Shown: piece after piece, positions 9,009 through 18,182 of the stretch
Layout of the letters: the number at the start of each line of letters is the position of its first letter
Position numbering within the stretch: position 1 is the first letter of the stretch
Assembly: GCA_902618535.1 (NCBI GenBank)
Contig: CACNAV010000006.1
Span: 40,577 to 104,576, forward strand
Direction of reading: 5' to 3'
Source of the DNA: an uncultured Alphaproteobacteria bacterium
Lineage (GTDB): Bacteria > Pseudomonadota > Alphaproteobacteria > Methylaequorales > Methylaequoraceae
DNA length: 64,000 nt
The notes under the pieces: generated by a model
Seen by the model: the letters and a program-made list of their open reading frames with translations, nothing else
The model's database searches: none
What the model was told of the DNA's origin: nothing
Program-made: the position numbers and the translations under genes

Positions 9009-10001
9009 TTGATAGATAAATGTTTTTATAAAAATGTTGGTCCGTTTACTCTTTCTGAGATTGCTTTAAAACTTAATTTAGATTTTTCTGGTGATCCTAA
9101 TTTCAAGATTAAAGATATCGCAACACTTGACCTAGCATCTTCAAGCGAAATAAGTTTTTTTCATAAAAAAAAATATATAGACCAACTTATTAAATCAAAA
9201 GCTGGTGTACTGATTATTAAAAAAGAGGAAGGAAAAAAAATTAACAAAACCAATTTGCTTTTTTCAGATAACCCATATTTGTCAATGGCACAGGTTGCTT
9301 CAACCTTCTATCCAGATTGTGAATATCCTAATTTCTCCTACCCTGATTCAAAAAAAAAAAAATCTTCTTCTGATAATCAGTTTATACATAAAGATTCTGA
9401 AATTGGTGATAATTGTATTATTGGATCATTTGTTAAAATTGGACCAGGTGTTAAGATTGGTTCTAATTGTATTATTGGTGATAATGTAACCATTTACTAT
9501 TCAATTATTTCTAATAACGTAAAAATTTATAACGGAGTTAGAATCGGTGGTGAAGGTTTTGGATTTATATCTTCTAAAAATTTTTTTAAAAAGATTCCTC
9601 AATTAGGTAGAGTTATTATTAAAGATAATGTGGAGATTGGATGTAATTCAACTGTTGATAGAGGCTCCATTGGTGACACAATAATTTCAAAGAATGTTAT
9701 GATTGATAATCTTGTTCATGTTGGACATAATGTTAAAATAGGAGAAAATACAATTATTGCAGCTATGACAGGTATTTCTGGTAGTTGCGAAATAGGAAAA
9801 AATTCTATGATTGGTGGGCAAGTAGGTATAAGTGGACATTTAAAAATTGGTAATAATGTTAAAATAGCAGCTAAAAGTGGGGTTATGAAAAATATTACAG
9901 ATAACACTAATGTTGGTGGGTATCCTGCTGTAAACATTATAGATTGGCATAGAAGCACAGTCTTAAATAAAAAAAAAAGTAATGAAAAAAAAAGAACTTA
10001 A
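9009..10001 (+). CDS. lpxD: UDP-3-O-acylglucosamine N-acyltransferase
   Basis: LpxD adds the second hydroxyacyl chain from acyl-ACP in lipid A synthesis. An N-terminal uridine-binding domain of about 100 residues is followed by a left-handed parallel beta-helix of hexapeptide repeats (residues about 125-290). The catalytic His is in LVHVGHNVKIG. The start is TTG at 9009, chosen because no ATG lies near the conserved N-terminus. The 3' end overlaps fabZ by 20 nt. Confidence 0.95.
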   Translation: MIDKCFYKNVGPFTLSEIALKLNLDFSGDPNFKIKDIATLDLASSSEISFFHKKKYIDQLIKSKAGVLIIKKEEGKKINKTNLLFSDNPYLSMAQVASTFYPDCEYPNFSYPDSKKKKSSSDNQFIHKDSEIGDNCIIGSFVKIGPGVKIGSNCIIGDNVTIYYSIISNNVKIYNGVRIGGEGFGFISSKNFFKKIPQLGRVIIKDNVEIGCNSTVDRGSIGDTIISKNVMIDNLVHVGHNVKIGENTIIAAMTGISGSCEIGKNSMIGGQVGISGHLKIGNNVKIAAKSGVMKNITDNTNVGGYPAVNIIDWHRSTVLNKKKSNEKKRT

Positions 10002-10428
10002 TATAGAAGAAATTAAAAATTTAATTCCTCATAGATATCCATTTTTATTAATCGATAAATTGATTGATATAATTCCGGATACGAGTGCTACGGGTATTAA
10101 AAATGTAACATTTAATGAAAATTTCTTTCAAGGTCATTTTGAATCAATGTCAGTAATGCCTGGAGCACTAATTATTGAGTCTATGGCTCAATCTGCAGGA
10201 ACATTGGTGATGTACAGTTTAAAAAAAAAATCTAAAAATACCTCAGTTTATTTATTGACAGTTGACAAAGCTAAATTTAGAAAACCAGTTTGTCCTGGGG
10301 ATGTATTAATGAATAAGGTTGAAAAAAAACAACAAATAAAAAATATTTGGAAATTTTCATGCAGATCATTTGTTAATGACAACTTGGTATCACAAGCAGA
10401 GATATCAGCTATTCTGAACACACCCTAA
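9982..10428 (+). CDS. fabZ: 3-hydroxyacyl-ACP dehydratase FabZ
   Basis: FabZ dehydrates 3-hydroxyacyl-ACP in fatty-acid elongation and competes with the lipid A acyltransferases for substrate, which explains its place between lpxD and lpxA. The HRYPFLLIDK start, the catalytic FQGHF and VMPGALIIESMAQ segments are all visible. The length of 148 residues is normal. The ATG lies within the last 20 nt of lpxD, suggesting coupled translation. Confidence 0.96.
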   Translation: MKKKELNIEEIKNLIPHRYPFLLIDKLIDIIPDTSATGIKNVTFNENFFQGHFESMSVMPGALIIESMAQSAGTLVMYSLKKKSKNTSVYLLTVDKAKFRKPVCPGDVLMNKVEKKQQIKNIWKFSCRSFVNDNLVSQAEISAILNTP

Positions 10429-10492
10429 TTATTGAAATATTTTGAAACTTTTTTTTATTTGTTTTCATCATTAAATAATTTTAAATTTAGAA

Positions 10493-11275
10493 ATGTTTAA
10501 TAAACTTTCTTTCATAGACGACAAAGCAATTATCGCAAATAACGTTAAAGTTGGTCCATTTTGTTTTATTGGAAAAAATGTAAATATTGCTAAAAATTGT
10601 CATATTCACAATCATGTAAGTATTACCGGAAATGTAACTATTGGAGAAAATTCTGAAATTTTTCCATTTGCTTCAATTGGTTCTTCACCTCAGGATCTAA
10701 AATATAAAGGTGAGGCAACTACAATTAAAATTGGAAAAAATTGCAAGATCCGCGAGTATGTTACAATTAACCCAGGTACAAATGGGGGGGGAAAGATTAC
10801 TTCAGTTGGAGATAACTGTTTGTTGATGATTGGAACTCACATTGCTCATGATTGTCGCATTGGAAATAATGTGATTTTCGCAAACCACTCAACTCTTGCA
10901 GGACATGTTATCGTTGAAGACAATGTAGTTGTTGGAGCGCTCAGTGCAATCCACCAATTTTGTAGAATAGGAGAAGGAGCTATGATAGGAGGAATGTCAG
11001 GTGTTACTGCTGATGTAATACCGTTTTCGACTGTGATTGGAAATCGTGCTAAATTATCAGGAATTAACATATTAGGTTTAAAAAGGAGAAATATAAAAAA
11101 AAAGGAAATATCAGAATTTAGAAAAATTTTTAAATATATTTTTTTTGATAACGAATCTATATTTAGAGATAGAATAAAAGAAGTTATGAAAAAAAAACAT
11201 GAAAGTAATATTATTTCAAAGCTTTTAAAGTTTCTACATAATCATTCTGACAGATCTTATTGTATGCCTGATTAA
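10493..11275 (+). CDS. lpxA: UDP-N-acetylglucosamine O-acyltransferase
   Basis: LpxA performs the first acylation of UDP-GlcNAc in lipid A synthesis. It is a hexapeptide-repeat beta-helix protein of 260 residues with the catalytic His in THIAHDCRIGN and the family block REYVTINPGT. A 64-nt gap separates it from fabZ; I see no clear promoter there. A G8 tract lies at 10784-10791, coding for Gly residues right before the active-site coils. Confidence 0.96.
   Translation: MFNKLSFIDDKAIIANNVKVGPFCFIGKNVNIAKNCHIHNHVSITGNVTIGENSEIFPFASIGSSPQDLKYKGEATTIKIGKNCKIREYVTINPGTNGGGKITSVGDNCLLMIGTHIAHDCRIGNNVIFANHSTLAGHVIVEDNVVVGALSAIHQFCRIGEGAMIGGMSGVTADVIPFSTVIGNRAKLSGINILGLKRRNIKKKEISEFRKIFKYIFFDNESIFRDRIKEVMKKKHESNIISKLLKFLHNHSDRSYCMPD
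10784..10791 (+). repeat. G8 homopolymer inside lpxA
   Basis: Eight consecutive G bases encode part of a Gly triplet just after the VTINPGT segment. It is the second G8 tract in an outer-membrane biogenesis gene in this cluster; the other is in bamA. Confidence 0.85.
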
Positions 11276-11279
11276 TAAA

Positions 11280-12083
11280 ATGAATAAAATTATATTTATT
11301 TTTGGATACGGTAATTTACCTAAATTAATTTTAAAAAAAATAGAGCATCTCAATCTTGAATTTAAAATTTTATTCATTGGTGAAAATAAATTACATAAAT
11401 CCTCAAAATCAAAAACTGTAAAATTAGGAAAGATTGTTACTGAGCTTAAGAAACTAAAAAAATTAGGATTTTCCAAAATTCTTATGGCAGGTTCAATCAG
11501 TAGACCTAGAATATCTGACATTAATCCTGACCTAAATAGTTTGAAACTACTACCTAAGTTTACAAAGGCACTTTTTGAAGGAGGTGATAATAAACTATTA
11601 AAATTTGTAATTAAAGAGCTAGAAAACCTAGGATTCAAAATTTTATATATTCATAAAACTTTTCCAGATTTATTTTTTGGCTTTGGTAATCAAACTAAAG
11701 TCAAAATATCGAATAGCTTACTTAAAGATATTCAAAAGGGGGCCATGATTCTCTATAATAATTCTAAATATGACATAGGACAATCAATTCTAGTGCAAGA
11801 AGGAAATGTAATTGGAATAGAGGCCATTCAAGGTACTGATAATTTAATTAAACAATCTTTACCCTACATGCAAAAAGTTAAAAAAGGAGTGTTGATTAAA
11901 TTAATAAAGGTTAAACAAGATTTAAGAGCTGACTTACCTACAATTGGACTAAAAACTCTTAAAAATTGTCTTAAAAGTGGAGTTGTTGGAATTGCTTACA
12001 GTGCTAATAAGACAATTTTTTTAGATAAAGAAAAAATATTAAGCTTTTGTATTAAAAATAAATTTTTCTTATATGGTATGTGA
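11280..12083 (+). CDS. lpxI: UDP-2,3-diacylglucosamine diphosphatase LpxI (DUF1009)
   Basis: LpxI hydrolyses UDP-2,3-diacylglucosamine to lipid X in bacteria that lack LpxH, chiefly alphaproteobacteria. The protein starts with an IFGYGNLP-type segment and carries the conserved LMAGSISRP and IGIEAIQGTDNLI blocks and the PTIGLKT segment of this family. It is 267 residues, as expected, and sits between lpxA and lpxB, the usual alphaproteobacterial arrangement. It overlaps lpxB by 4 nt. Confidence 0.93.
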   Translation: MNKIIFIFGYGNLPKLILKKIEHLNLEFKILFIGENKLHKSSKSKTVKLGKIVTELKKLKKLGFSKILMAGSISRPRISDINPDLNSLKLLPKFTKALFEGGDNKLLKFVIKELENLGFKILYIHKTFPDLFFGFGNQTKVKISNSLLKDIQKGAMILYNNSKYDIGQSILVQEGNVIGIEAIQGTDNLIKQSLPYMQKVKKGVLIKLIKVKQDLRADLPTIGLKTLKNCLKSGVVGIAYSANKTIFLDKEKILSFCIKNKFFLYGM

Positions 12084-13168
12084 TGAAAATTTATATTATA
12101 GCAACAGAGGCATCAGGTGATTATCTAGGTTCTCATTTAATTAAAGAACTAAAAAAAAAAAAAATTTTTTCAATTGAAGGAATTGGAGGTGAGCTAATGA
12201 AGATAGAAGGAATGAGTTCATGGGTTCCAATTGAAAAATTTAATACAATTGGATTATTTGAGGTATTAATAAGAATACCAAAATTTTATAAAATCTTAAA
12301 AAAAGTAGAGACTTTTATTAAAAATAACCCACCTGATATTCTAATTACAATTGATTCGCCAAGTTTCAGTTATAGACTTGTAAAAAAAATTCAGAATTTG
12401 AGAAAAAGAGTAAAAATGATTCACTATGTTGCTCCTACAGTTTGGGCGTGGAAAAAATATAGAGCTAAAATATTTGCTAATTTATATGATCAACTTTTTG
12501 TACTTTTTAAATTTGAAAAAAAATATTTTGATGAATATGGGTTAAAAACATCATGGATTGGACATCAAATTTTTTTTGATAAAGCTAAAGTTAAGAAGAA
12601 AAATATTATTTGTTTTCTTCCGGGTTCAAGAGAAATTGAAATAATGAAAAATCTATCTAAAATGAAAAAAATATTAAGTGATATTACCTCTGAATACTCA
12701 AATTTTAAATTTTATATTTTAGGCTTTGACCACCATAAACAAATGATTAATCAAATAATTCAGAACCCTCAAGTTAAAATAATAACTAATTTTAATTTAA
12801 AACAAAAAATTATGATGCAGTCTTCACTTGCATTGGCCTCCTCAGGAAGCGTTACTTTGGAGTTAAGTAAGTATCAAACACCAATGGTTGTTGTTTATGA
12901 TACTAATTATCTTACTAGAATTTTAATAAAGCTTTTTGTAAAAGTTAAGTTTTGTTCATTAATAAATATTTTCTTTAATAAAGAAATTGTTCCTGAGCTT
13001 ATTTTTGAAAATTTCACTTACACAAACGTTATGAGAGAATTTAAGAAATTATTAGATGATAAAAAGTTAAGAAATAAGCAAATAAAATATTTGAGTATTT
13101 TTTCAAAGAAAATGTTAAATAATAGAAACCCATCAGAATTATTAGTCGAAAAAATTATTAAAAAATAG
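12080..13168 (+). CDS. lpxB: Lipid-A-disaccharide synthase
   Basis: LpxB joins lipid X to UDP-2,3-diacylglucosamine to make the lipid A disaccharide. The glycosyltransferase shows the N-terminal ATEASGDYLGSHLI segment, the central YVAPTVWAWKKYRA block, LPGSREIEI and the SSGSVTLE donor-binding motif. At 362 residues it is slightly shorter than the E. coli protein. The stop codon abuts the stop of the convergent gltA with no spacer. Confidence 0.95.
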   Translation: MMKIYIIATEASGDYLGSHLIKELKKKKIFSIEGIGGELMKIEGMSSWVPIEKFNTIGLFEVLIRIPKFYKILKKVETFIKNNPPDILITIDSPSFSYRLVKKIQNLRKRVKMIHYVAPTVWAWKKYRAKIFANLYDQLFVLFKFEKKYFDEYGLKTSWIGHQIFFDKAKVKKKNIICFLPGSREIEIMKNLSKMKKILSDITSEYSNFKFYILGFDHHKQMINQIIQNPQVKIITNFNLKQKIMMQSSLALASSGSVTLELSKYQTPMVVVYDTNYLTRILIKLFVKVKFCSLINIFFNKEIVPELIFENFTYTNVMREFKKLLDDKKLRNKQIKYLSIFSKKMLNNRNPSELLVEKIIKK

Positions 13169-14506
13169 TTATTTAATTTCTCCTGGATACATTTTTCTTA
13201 TATTTTTTCTTTTATTAATTTCTACGAATTCCCGTTTATTTTTTCCTGTATAGAGTTGTCTAGGTCTGCTTATTTTATTATTTGTTAATTCAGTCATCTC
13301 TTTCCATTGAGATATCCATCCAACTGTTCGTGCTACTGCAAAAATCACTGTAAACATTGACTCAGGTAATCCAAGCGCTTTAAGAATTATTCCTGAATAA
13401 AAATCTACATTTGGGTATAGTTTTTTTTTTATAAAATAACTGTCGTTAAGTGCAATTTCTTCAAGCTTAGTTGCCAGTTTAAATAGAGGTAGGTTAAAAT
13501 TGTCTATCTCATTGAGTAAATTGTGACAGTATTTTCTAAGTACATTAGCTCTTGGATCGTAGTTTTTATAAACTCTATGTCCAAACCCCATTAATCTGAA
13601 TGAATCGTCTTTATCTTTAGCTTTTTCTATAAATTTTTGAATATTGTCTACATTTCTAATCTCGTTAAGCATTCTTATAACTGATTCATTTGCTCCACCA
13701 TGTGCTGGTCCCCATAATGAAGCAACACCTGCAGCTACACAGGCAAATGGATTAGCTCCTGAAGAACCAGCCATTTTTACTGTGGAAGTTGAGGCATTTT
13801 GTTCATGATCGGCATGAAGTATTAAAAGTTTATCTAAGGCCTCTATACTTGCTTTTGATGGGTGATACTCACCGCATGGAGTTGAAAATAACATGTGTAA
13901 AAAGTTTTCACTATAACTTAAATTATTTTTAGGATAAATAAATGGTTGACCTAAGGAATATTTATATGCCATAGCAGCCATAGTTGGTAATTTGGCTAGT
14001 AATCTACTTACAGCAACCCACATTCCTTCATTTGAAGAGAAATCATAGTTTTTTTCAGAATAAAATGACGATAATGCACCGACAATACCAACCATTACTG
14101 CCATTGGATGAGAATCACGTCGAAATCCGCTATAGAATCTCAATAACTGTTCATGTAACATTGTATGATTAGTTAAAATCTTGATGAATTTTTTTTTATT
14201 CTCGGTGTCAGGTAATTCACCGTTAAGAAGGAGATAACAAACCTCAGGATAATCAGATTTTTCTGCTAAGTCTTCAATTTTATAGCCTCTATGAAGTAAA
14301 ATGCCATTTTCACCATCAATAAAAGTTATTTCTGATGAACAGCTAGCAGTTGAGGTAAATCCAGGGTCGTAAACAAACATGCCTGTTTTTGAATAAAAAG
14401 CAGTAAGATCAGCAACATCTGGTCCAAATGATCCTTTTTTTATTTTGAACTCAAATTTATTATTGTTCCTGTTGTCAACAACTGTAATAGTATTTTTATT
14501 CTTCAA
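13169..14506 (-). CDS. gltA: Citrate synthase
   Basis: GltA condenses oxaloacetate and acetyl-CoA at the entry to the TCA cycle. The active-site regions are visible: [20 protein letters not shown], and [14 protein letters not shown]. The length of 445 residues and the N-terminal beta-sheet extension mark the hexameric type II enzyme of Gram-negative bacteria. It is the last gene of the long minus-strand run, 2 nt after gltX, and it converges on lpxB with no intergenic base. Confidence 0.96.
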   Translation of the reverse strand: MKNKNTITVVDNRNNNKFEFKIKKGSFGPDVADLTAFYSKTGMFVYDPGFTSTASCSSEITFIDGENGILLHRGYKIEDLAEKSDYPEVCYLLLNGELPDTENKKKFIKILTNHTMLHEQLLRFYSGFRRDSHPMAVMVGIVGALSSFYSEKNYDFSSNEGMWVAVSRLLAKLPTMAAMAYKYSLGQPFIYPKNNLSYSENFLHMLFSTPCGEYHPSKASIEALDKLLILHADHEQNASTSTVKMAGSSGANPFACVAAGVASLWGPAHGGANESVIRMLNEIRNVDNIQKFIEKAKDKDDSFRLMGFGHRVYKNYDPRANVLRKYCHNLLNEIDNFNLPLFKLATKLEEIALNDSYFIKKKLYPNVDFYSGIILKALGLPESMFTVIFAVARTVGWISQWKEMTELTNNKISRPRQLYTGKNKREFVEINKRKNIRKMYPGEIK

Positions 14507-14508
14507 TT

Positions 14509-15873
14509 TTAGTTCCAGTTGGTTGTTATTTTTTTTAGTGTTACCTCTTTACCAATAACTTTCATTATTTTGGTTAAAGATGGTCCATTCATAGTTCCTA
14601 ATAACACTAATCTTAATGGCTGACCTAAGTCTTTAAATTTTAAATTCATATTTTTTATAATATCCTTTATAGCATTTTCTAATATATAATCATCCCAAGA
14701 CTCTATAAAAGATAATTTATCAAGAAGATTATTTTTTAAATTAACAGAATCATTTAAGATTTTTTTTTCAACTTTTGAGTAAGAAAAAACTTCTTTATTT
14801 ATTGAATCAATATAATTTATAAGTTCATTCAATGTATTTGATCTTTCTTTAAAAATATTTATTAAATCTTTGATCTTAGAAATAGTTTCTTCTGAATTTT
14901 TAATTTTTAAAAAAGCTTGGTTTTTTTTAATTTCATCAAGAATAAAACCATCATTTTTATTTTTAATATAAAAATTGTTCAGAAAAAGGATCTTTTTTTC
15001 ATCCAGTTTAGATGGAGATTTTCCTATTTTATCTATTTTAAAATTCTTTATAGCATCATCTAATGAAATAATTTCTTTATCTCCATAGGACCAACCCAAT
15101 CTTAAAAGGTAATTTATCATAGCTTCTGGTAAGAAACCCTCATTTTTGTAATCTTCAATTGATAAAGCGTTATGTCTTTTGGAAAGTTTCTCATTATTTT
15201 CATTGTGTATTAATGGTATATGCGAAAATGTTGGAAAATAGTTCAAGTAATTAAAAATTATCATCTGTCTAAAAGAGTTGGTCAAATGATCATCACCACG
15301 AATTATATCAGTAATTGACATCAAAAAATCATCAACAGCTGAAGATAGAAGAAATGTGGGTGAACCGTCTGATCTCATTATTACAAAATCATCAAGCTCC
15401 TTATTTTCAACAGTAACTATTCCTTGAATCTTGTCATTTATGGTAGTTTGTCCGTTTAATGGTGATTTTATCCTAACACAAAATGGAGTATTTTTGGGAT
15501 GATCAAATTTATTCCTCCATTTACTCTTTAACTTTTTATTATTTTTTTTTAATTCAAGGATCTCTTCGTCAGTATGAAAACATTTATAAGCACAATTATT
15601 TTCAATTAATTGATTTATGATTTTTTGGTGTTCTTTAATTTTTTTACTCTGGTAGATAATTTGATCATCATGTTTAAGGCCTAGCCATTCAAGCCCTTTC
15701 AAGATTGAATCTATAGATTCTTTTTTATTTCTTGTATGATCAGTATCTTCGATTCTAATCCTAAATTTTCCTCCGGTAGATTTAGCATGAAGAAAATTGA
15801 ATAGAGCTGTTCTTATTCCACCAAGATGAAGAAGGCCTGTTGGCGATGGAGCAAATCTAGTTATTGTTTCCAT
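14509..15873 (-). CDS. gltX: Glutamyl-tRNA synthetase
   Basis: This class I synthetase charges tRNA with glutamate. It has the HIGH-like motif in [16 protein letters not shown], the RIEDTD segment, and a KMSKS-like loop EKLSKRH near residue 243. The length of 454 residues is normal. Many alphaproteobacteria carry two gltX paralogues with different tRNA preference, so this may be one of two. In many relatives a comEC gene lies between gltX and lexA; here only 3 nt separate them. Confidence 0.95.
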   Translation of the reverse strand: METITRFAPSPTGLLHLGGIRTALFNFLHAKSTGGKFRIRIEDTDHTRNKKESIDSILKGLEWLGLKHDDQIIYQSKKIKEHQKIINQLIENNCAYKCFHTDEEILELKKNNKKLKSKWRNKFDHPKNTPFCVRIKSPLNGQTTINDKIQGIVTVENKELDDFVIMRSDGSPTFLLSSAVDDFLMSITDIIRGDDHLTNSFRQMIIFNYLNYFPTFSHIPLIHNENNEKLSKRHNALSIEDYKNEGFLPEAMINYLLRLGWSYGDKEIISLDDAIKNFKIDKIGKSPSKLDEKKILFLNNFYIKNKNDGFILDEIKKNQAFLKIKNSEETISKIKDLINIFKERSNTLNELINYIDSINKEVFSYSKVEKKILNDSVNLKNNLLDKLSFIESWDDYILENAIKDIIKNMNLKFKDLGQPLRLVLLGTMNGPSLTKIMKVIGKEVTLKKITTNWN

Positions 15874-15876
15874 TTT

Positions 15877-16479
15877 TTAGAATTTTCTTATCAATCCTAC
15901 CAACTTACCCTGTATTTTCACTCTATCTTCCCCAAATAGTCTTATCTTATAATTTTTATTAGCAGGTTCAAGAGCTATAGAATTTTTGAAAGATCTAAAT
16001 CTCTTAAGAGTTACTTCATTTTGGTCTATCAAAGCTACTATTATATCCCCAGAATTAGCAGCTTCCGTTTTTCTTATAATTACTATGTCACCATCAAAGA
16101 TTCCAGCATCGACCATTGAATCCCCTGAAACTTCAAGGCTAAAATGTTCGTCTTTATTGTTAATTAGATAATTAGGTACCGAAATCTGTTCAAAGCTTCC
16201 TGTTATTGCTTCAATTGGGTTTCCAGCGGCAATCCTTCCAAGAAATGGAAGGTTTTTTTCATTTTCATTTACACTTGAATTTATACTTAGTGCCCTTGCT
16301 TTATGAGGGAGCCTATTAACATAACCTTTTTCTTCTAAACTTGATAAAAGTTTGTGAATCCCTGATTTTGATTTAATTTTTAAAAAATCTCTCATTTCAT
16401 CAAAAGTAGGGTAAACATTATTTTCATTATAATAATCGACTAAAAAATCTAATAATTTTTTTTGTTTAAAAGTTAACAT
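15877..16479 (-). CDS. lexA: SOS repressor LexA
   Basis: LexA represses DNA-damage genes and cleaves itself when RecA is active. The N-terminal winged helix-turn-helix (residues about 1-65, with KSKSGIHKLLSSLEEKGY), the cleavage site in GRIAAGNPIEA (Ala-Gly), the catalytic Ser in SGDSMVDAGIFDGD, and the catalytic Lys in VTLKRF are all present. The 200-residue length is normal. A LexA-type operator lies 8 nt upstream of the start, so autoregulation is likely. Confidence 0.96.
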   Translation of the reverse strand: MLTFKQKKLLDFLVDYYNENNVYPTFDEMRDFLKIKSKSGIHKLLSSLEEKGYVNRLPHKARALSINSSVNENEKNLPFLGRIAAGNPIEAITGSFEQISVPNYLINNKDEHFSLEVSGDSMVDAGIFDGDIVIIRKTEAANSGDIIVALIDQNEVTLKRFRSFKNSIALEPANKNYKIRLFGEDRVKIQGKLVGLIRKF

Positions 16480-16486
16480 TATAAAT

Positions 16487-16501
16487 GTTCTACATAAGTT
16501 C
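16487..16501 (-). promoter_or_regulatory. LexA operator upstream of lexA
   Basis: The plus strand reads GTTCTACATAAGTTC, an exact GTTC-N7-GTTC direct repeat, the established alphaproteobacterial SOS box. It is in the 37-nt gap between moeA and lexA, 8 nt from the lexA start codon. On the lexA strand a possible -35 hexamer TTGACT lies 8 nt upstream of the box, but I see no good -10 at the right distance. The same motif occurs at umuD (53271-53285). Confidence 0.85.
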
Positions 16502-16516
16502 TACTAATTAGTCAAG

Positions 16517-17719
16517 TTATATATTATTTCTGACTATATTTTCATACAAAAGTACATCACATTCTGTTCCTTTTATTAAATTCTTTTCGTAGGGTTTTCT
16601 GATAAGAATACCATTTGATTCACTTAAAATTTTCATTTGTGCACTATCTTGTTTTGAAAAAACATTAAAAAAATTAGGCTTATTTTTTATTTTTTTTATC
16701 CTTAAGAAGGTTGTTAAATGTTTATTTGTTTTTAAATTATTATTTAAAATAAGTTTTGTTTTTGTAATTTTAAGATAGTCGCTACCATAAAAACAATTAA
16801 TAAATTTAGAAAAAAAAAAAACTAATGATGTGAAACATGAAACAGGATTACCTGGTAAACCCAAAAAATATCTATTTTTTGAAAATTTTCCAAATGTTGT
16901 TGGTTTTCCTGGTTTAATCGAGACTCTATCGAACAAAATTTTCATTTTCAGATTACATAGGACTTTTTTTACTAAATCATATTTTCCTCGTGAAATACCT
17001 CCTGATGTAATGAGAATATCAAAATCTCTAAGTTTCTTAATTAATTTTTCTAATTCCTCAATTTTGTCCTTTACAATATAAATATTCTTAAGACTACCTC
17101 CAAAATCATTAACTATTTTTTTTATCATTATTTGATTTGTTGATATCACCAATGGCTTTTCTTTATCAGATGATATAAGTTCGTCTCCAGTCATAATTAC
17201 TATTACATTTGGTTTTTTGATAACTTCTATTTTGTTTATTCTCATAGCTGCAGCAAGAGCAATTGTTCTGCAGTTCATTTTTGTATTTTTGCTAAGACAT
17301 AATTCTTTTTTTTTAAAGTCACTTCCCTTAATTCTAATAAAATTCTGAATCTTTCTATCTTTAATTATTAATTTATTTTTAGAAATTAAAAATTGTTCTT
17401 TTGGAATTATTACTTTGTTTTTACCTGGAACAATTCCTCCAGTAAAAATTAATTTTGTTTGGCCTTTGTTAAAGTCATTAGTAAAAGTGTCTCCAGCTTT
17501 TATTTCACCAATAATTTCAATTTCCTTCAAATTTAAATCTGATTTAAATATTACTGCTCCATCCATTGAGGAGAGATTTTCTCTTGGATAATCACACTTC
17601 GAATACAAATCGGAAGCAAGAATTCTTCCAAAGCTCTCGTTAATGTCAATAAATTCAGACTTTAAAGATTTTAGTACGCATTTCTTTATCAAGTTTAGTG
17701 AACTATCAAAACTAATCAT
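16517..17719 (-). CDS. moeA: Molybdopterin molybdenumtransferase MoeA
   Basis: MoeA inserts molybdate into adenylated molybdopterin. The protein shows the N-terminal SMDGAV segment, the IFTGGIVPG block, the molybdopterin-binding VIMTGDELI and TSGGISRGKYD motifs, and FGLPGNPVS-like LGLPGNPVSCF near residue 305. I start at ATG 17719 (400 residues), which overlaps moaC by 8 nt; an upstream start at 17743 would add eight residues. Its partner gene moaC is directly upstream. Confidence 0.92.
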   Translation of the reverse strand: MISFDSSLNLIKKCVLKSLKSEFIDINESFGRILASDLYSKCDYPRENLSSMDGAVIFKSDLNLKEIEIIGEIKAGDTFTNDFNKGQTKLIFTGGIVPGKNKVIIPKEQFLISKNKLIIKDRKIQNFIRIKGSDFKKKELCLSKNTKMNCRTIALAAAMRINKIEVIKKPNVIVIMTGDELISSDKEKPLVISTNQIMIKKIVNDFGGSLKNIYIVKDKIEELEKLIKKLRDFDILITSGGISRGKYDLVKKVLCNLKMKILFDRVSIKPGKPTTFGKFSKNRYFLGLPGNPVSCFTSLVFFFSKFINCFYGSDYLKITKTKLILNNNLKTNKHLTTFLRIKKIKNKPNFFNVFSKQDSAQMKILSESNGILIRKPYEKNLIKGTECDVLLYENIVRNNI

Positions 17720-18182
17720 TTTCAAAAGTACCAGATTTGCCACCTTTTTTAAATAAAAGTTTAAGCTCAGTCATAACTATTTTTTTATCCAATGATTTAC
17801 ACATATCGTAGATCACTAACCCTGCAACTGAACAGGCAGTTAAGGCCTCCATTTCAACACCTGTAGAAAATTGAGTCTTAACTTCAGATAATATTTCAAT
17901 ACTTAAAGTTGTTTTATCAATTTTAAAGTCAATATCAATATAAGTTATTGGCAAATTATGACACAAGGGGATTAATTCTGACGTTTTTTTAGCTGCAAAA
18001 ATTCCTGCTGACCTAGCGGTATTATATATTTCACCTTTAGGTGAATTACTATTAAGAATTTTTTTAAAAGATTTTTCTGAAAAATTTATTGTAAGTTTAG
18101 CTCTGGCTGTTCTGTTAGTTAATTTTTTTTTGGATATATCAACCATTGAAACTTTATTTTTTTTTAGGTGCGAAAATTTCAT
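17712..18182 (-). CDS. moaC: Cyclic pyranopterin monophosphate synthase MoaC
   Basis: MoaC converts the MoaA product to cyclic pyranopterin monophosphate in molybdenum cofactor synthesis. The family blocks KKLTNRTARAKL, LIPLCHNLPITYIDIDF and VEMEALTACSVAGLVIYDMCKS are visible, and the length of 156 residues is normal. It overlaps trpC by 4 nt and moeA by 8 nt, so the Moco genes are fused to the trp run in one transcription unit. No other Moco genes are in the window. Confidence 0.95.
   Translation of the reverse strand: MKFSHLKKNKVSMVDISKKKLTNRTARAKLTINFSEKSFKKILNSNSPKGEIYNTARSAGIFAAKKTSELIPLCHNLPITYIDIDFKIDKTTLSIEILSEVKTQFSTGVEMEALTACSVAGLVIYDMCKSLDKKIVMTELKLLFKKGGKSGTFEND

Noticed and set aside
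10429..10492. 64-nt gap between fabZ and lpxA
   Set aside because: It is AT-rich with a TTGAAA but no matching -10 and no hairpin followed by a T run; I see no feature there.
16478..16483. TATAAT on the minus strand just at the lexA start
   Set aside because: It overlaps the ATG, so transcription would begin inside lexA; the distance to the possible -35 TTGACT is also about 26 nt, too long.
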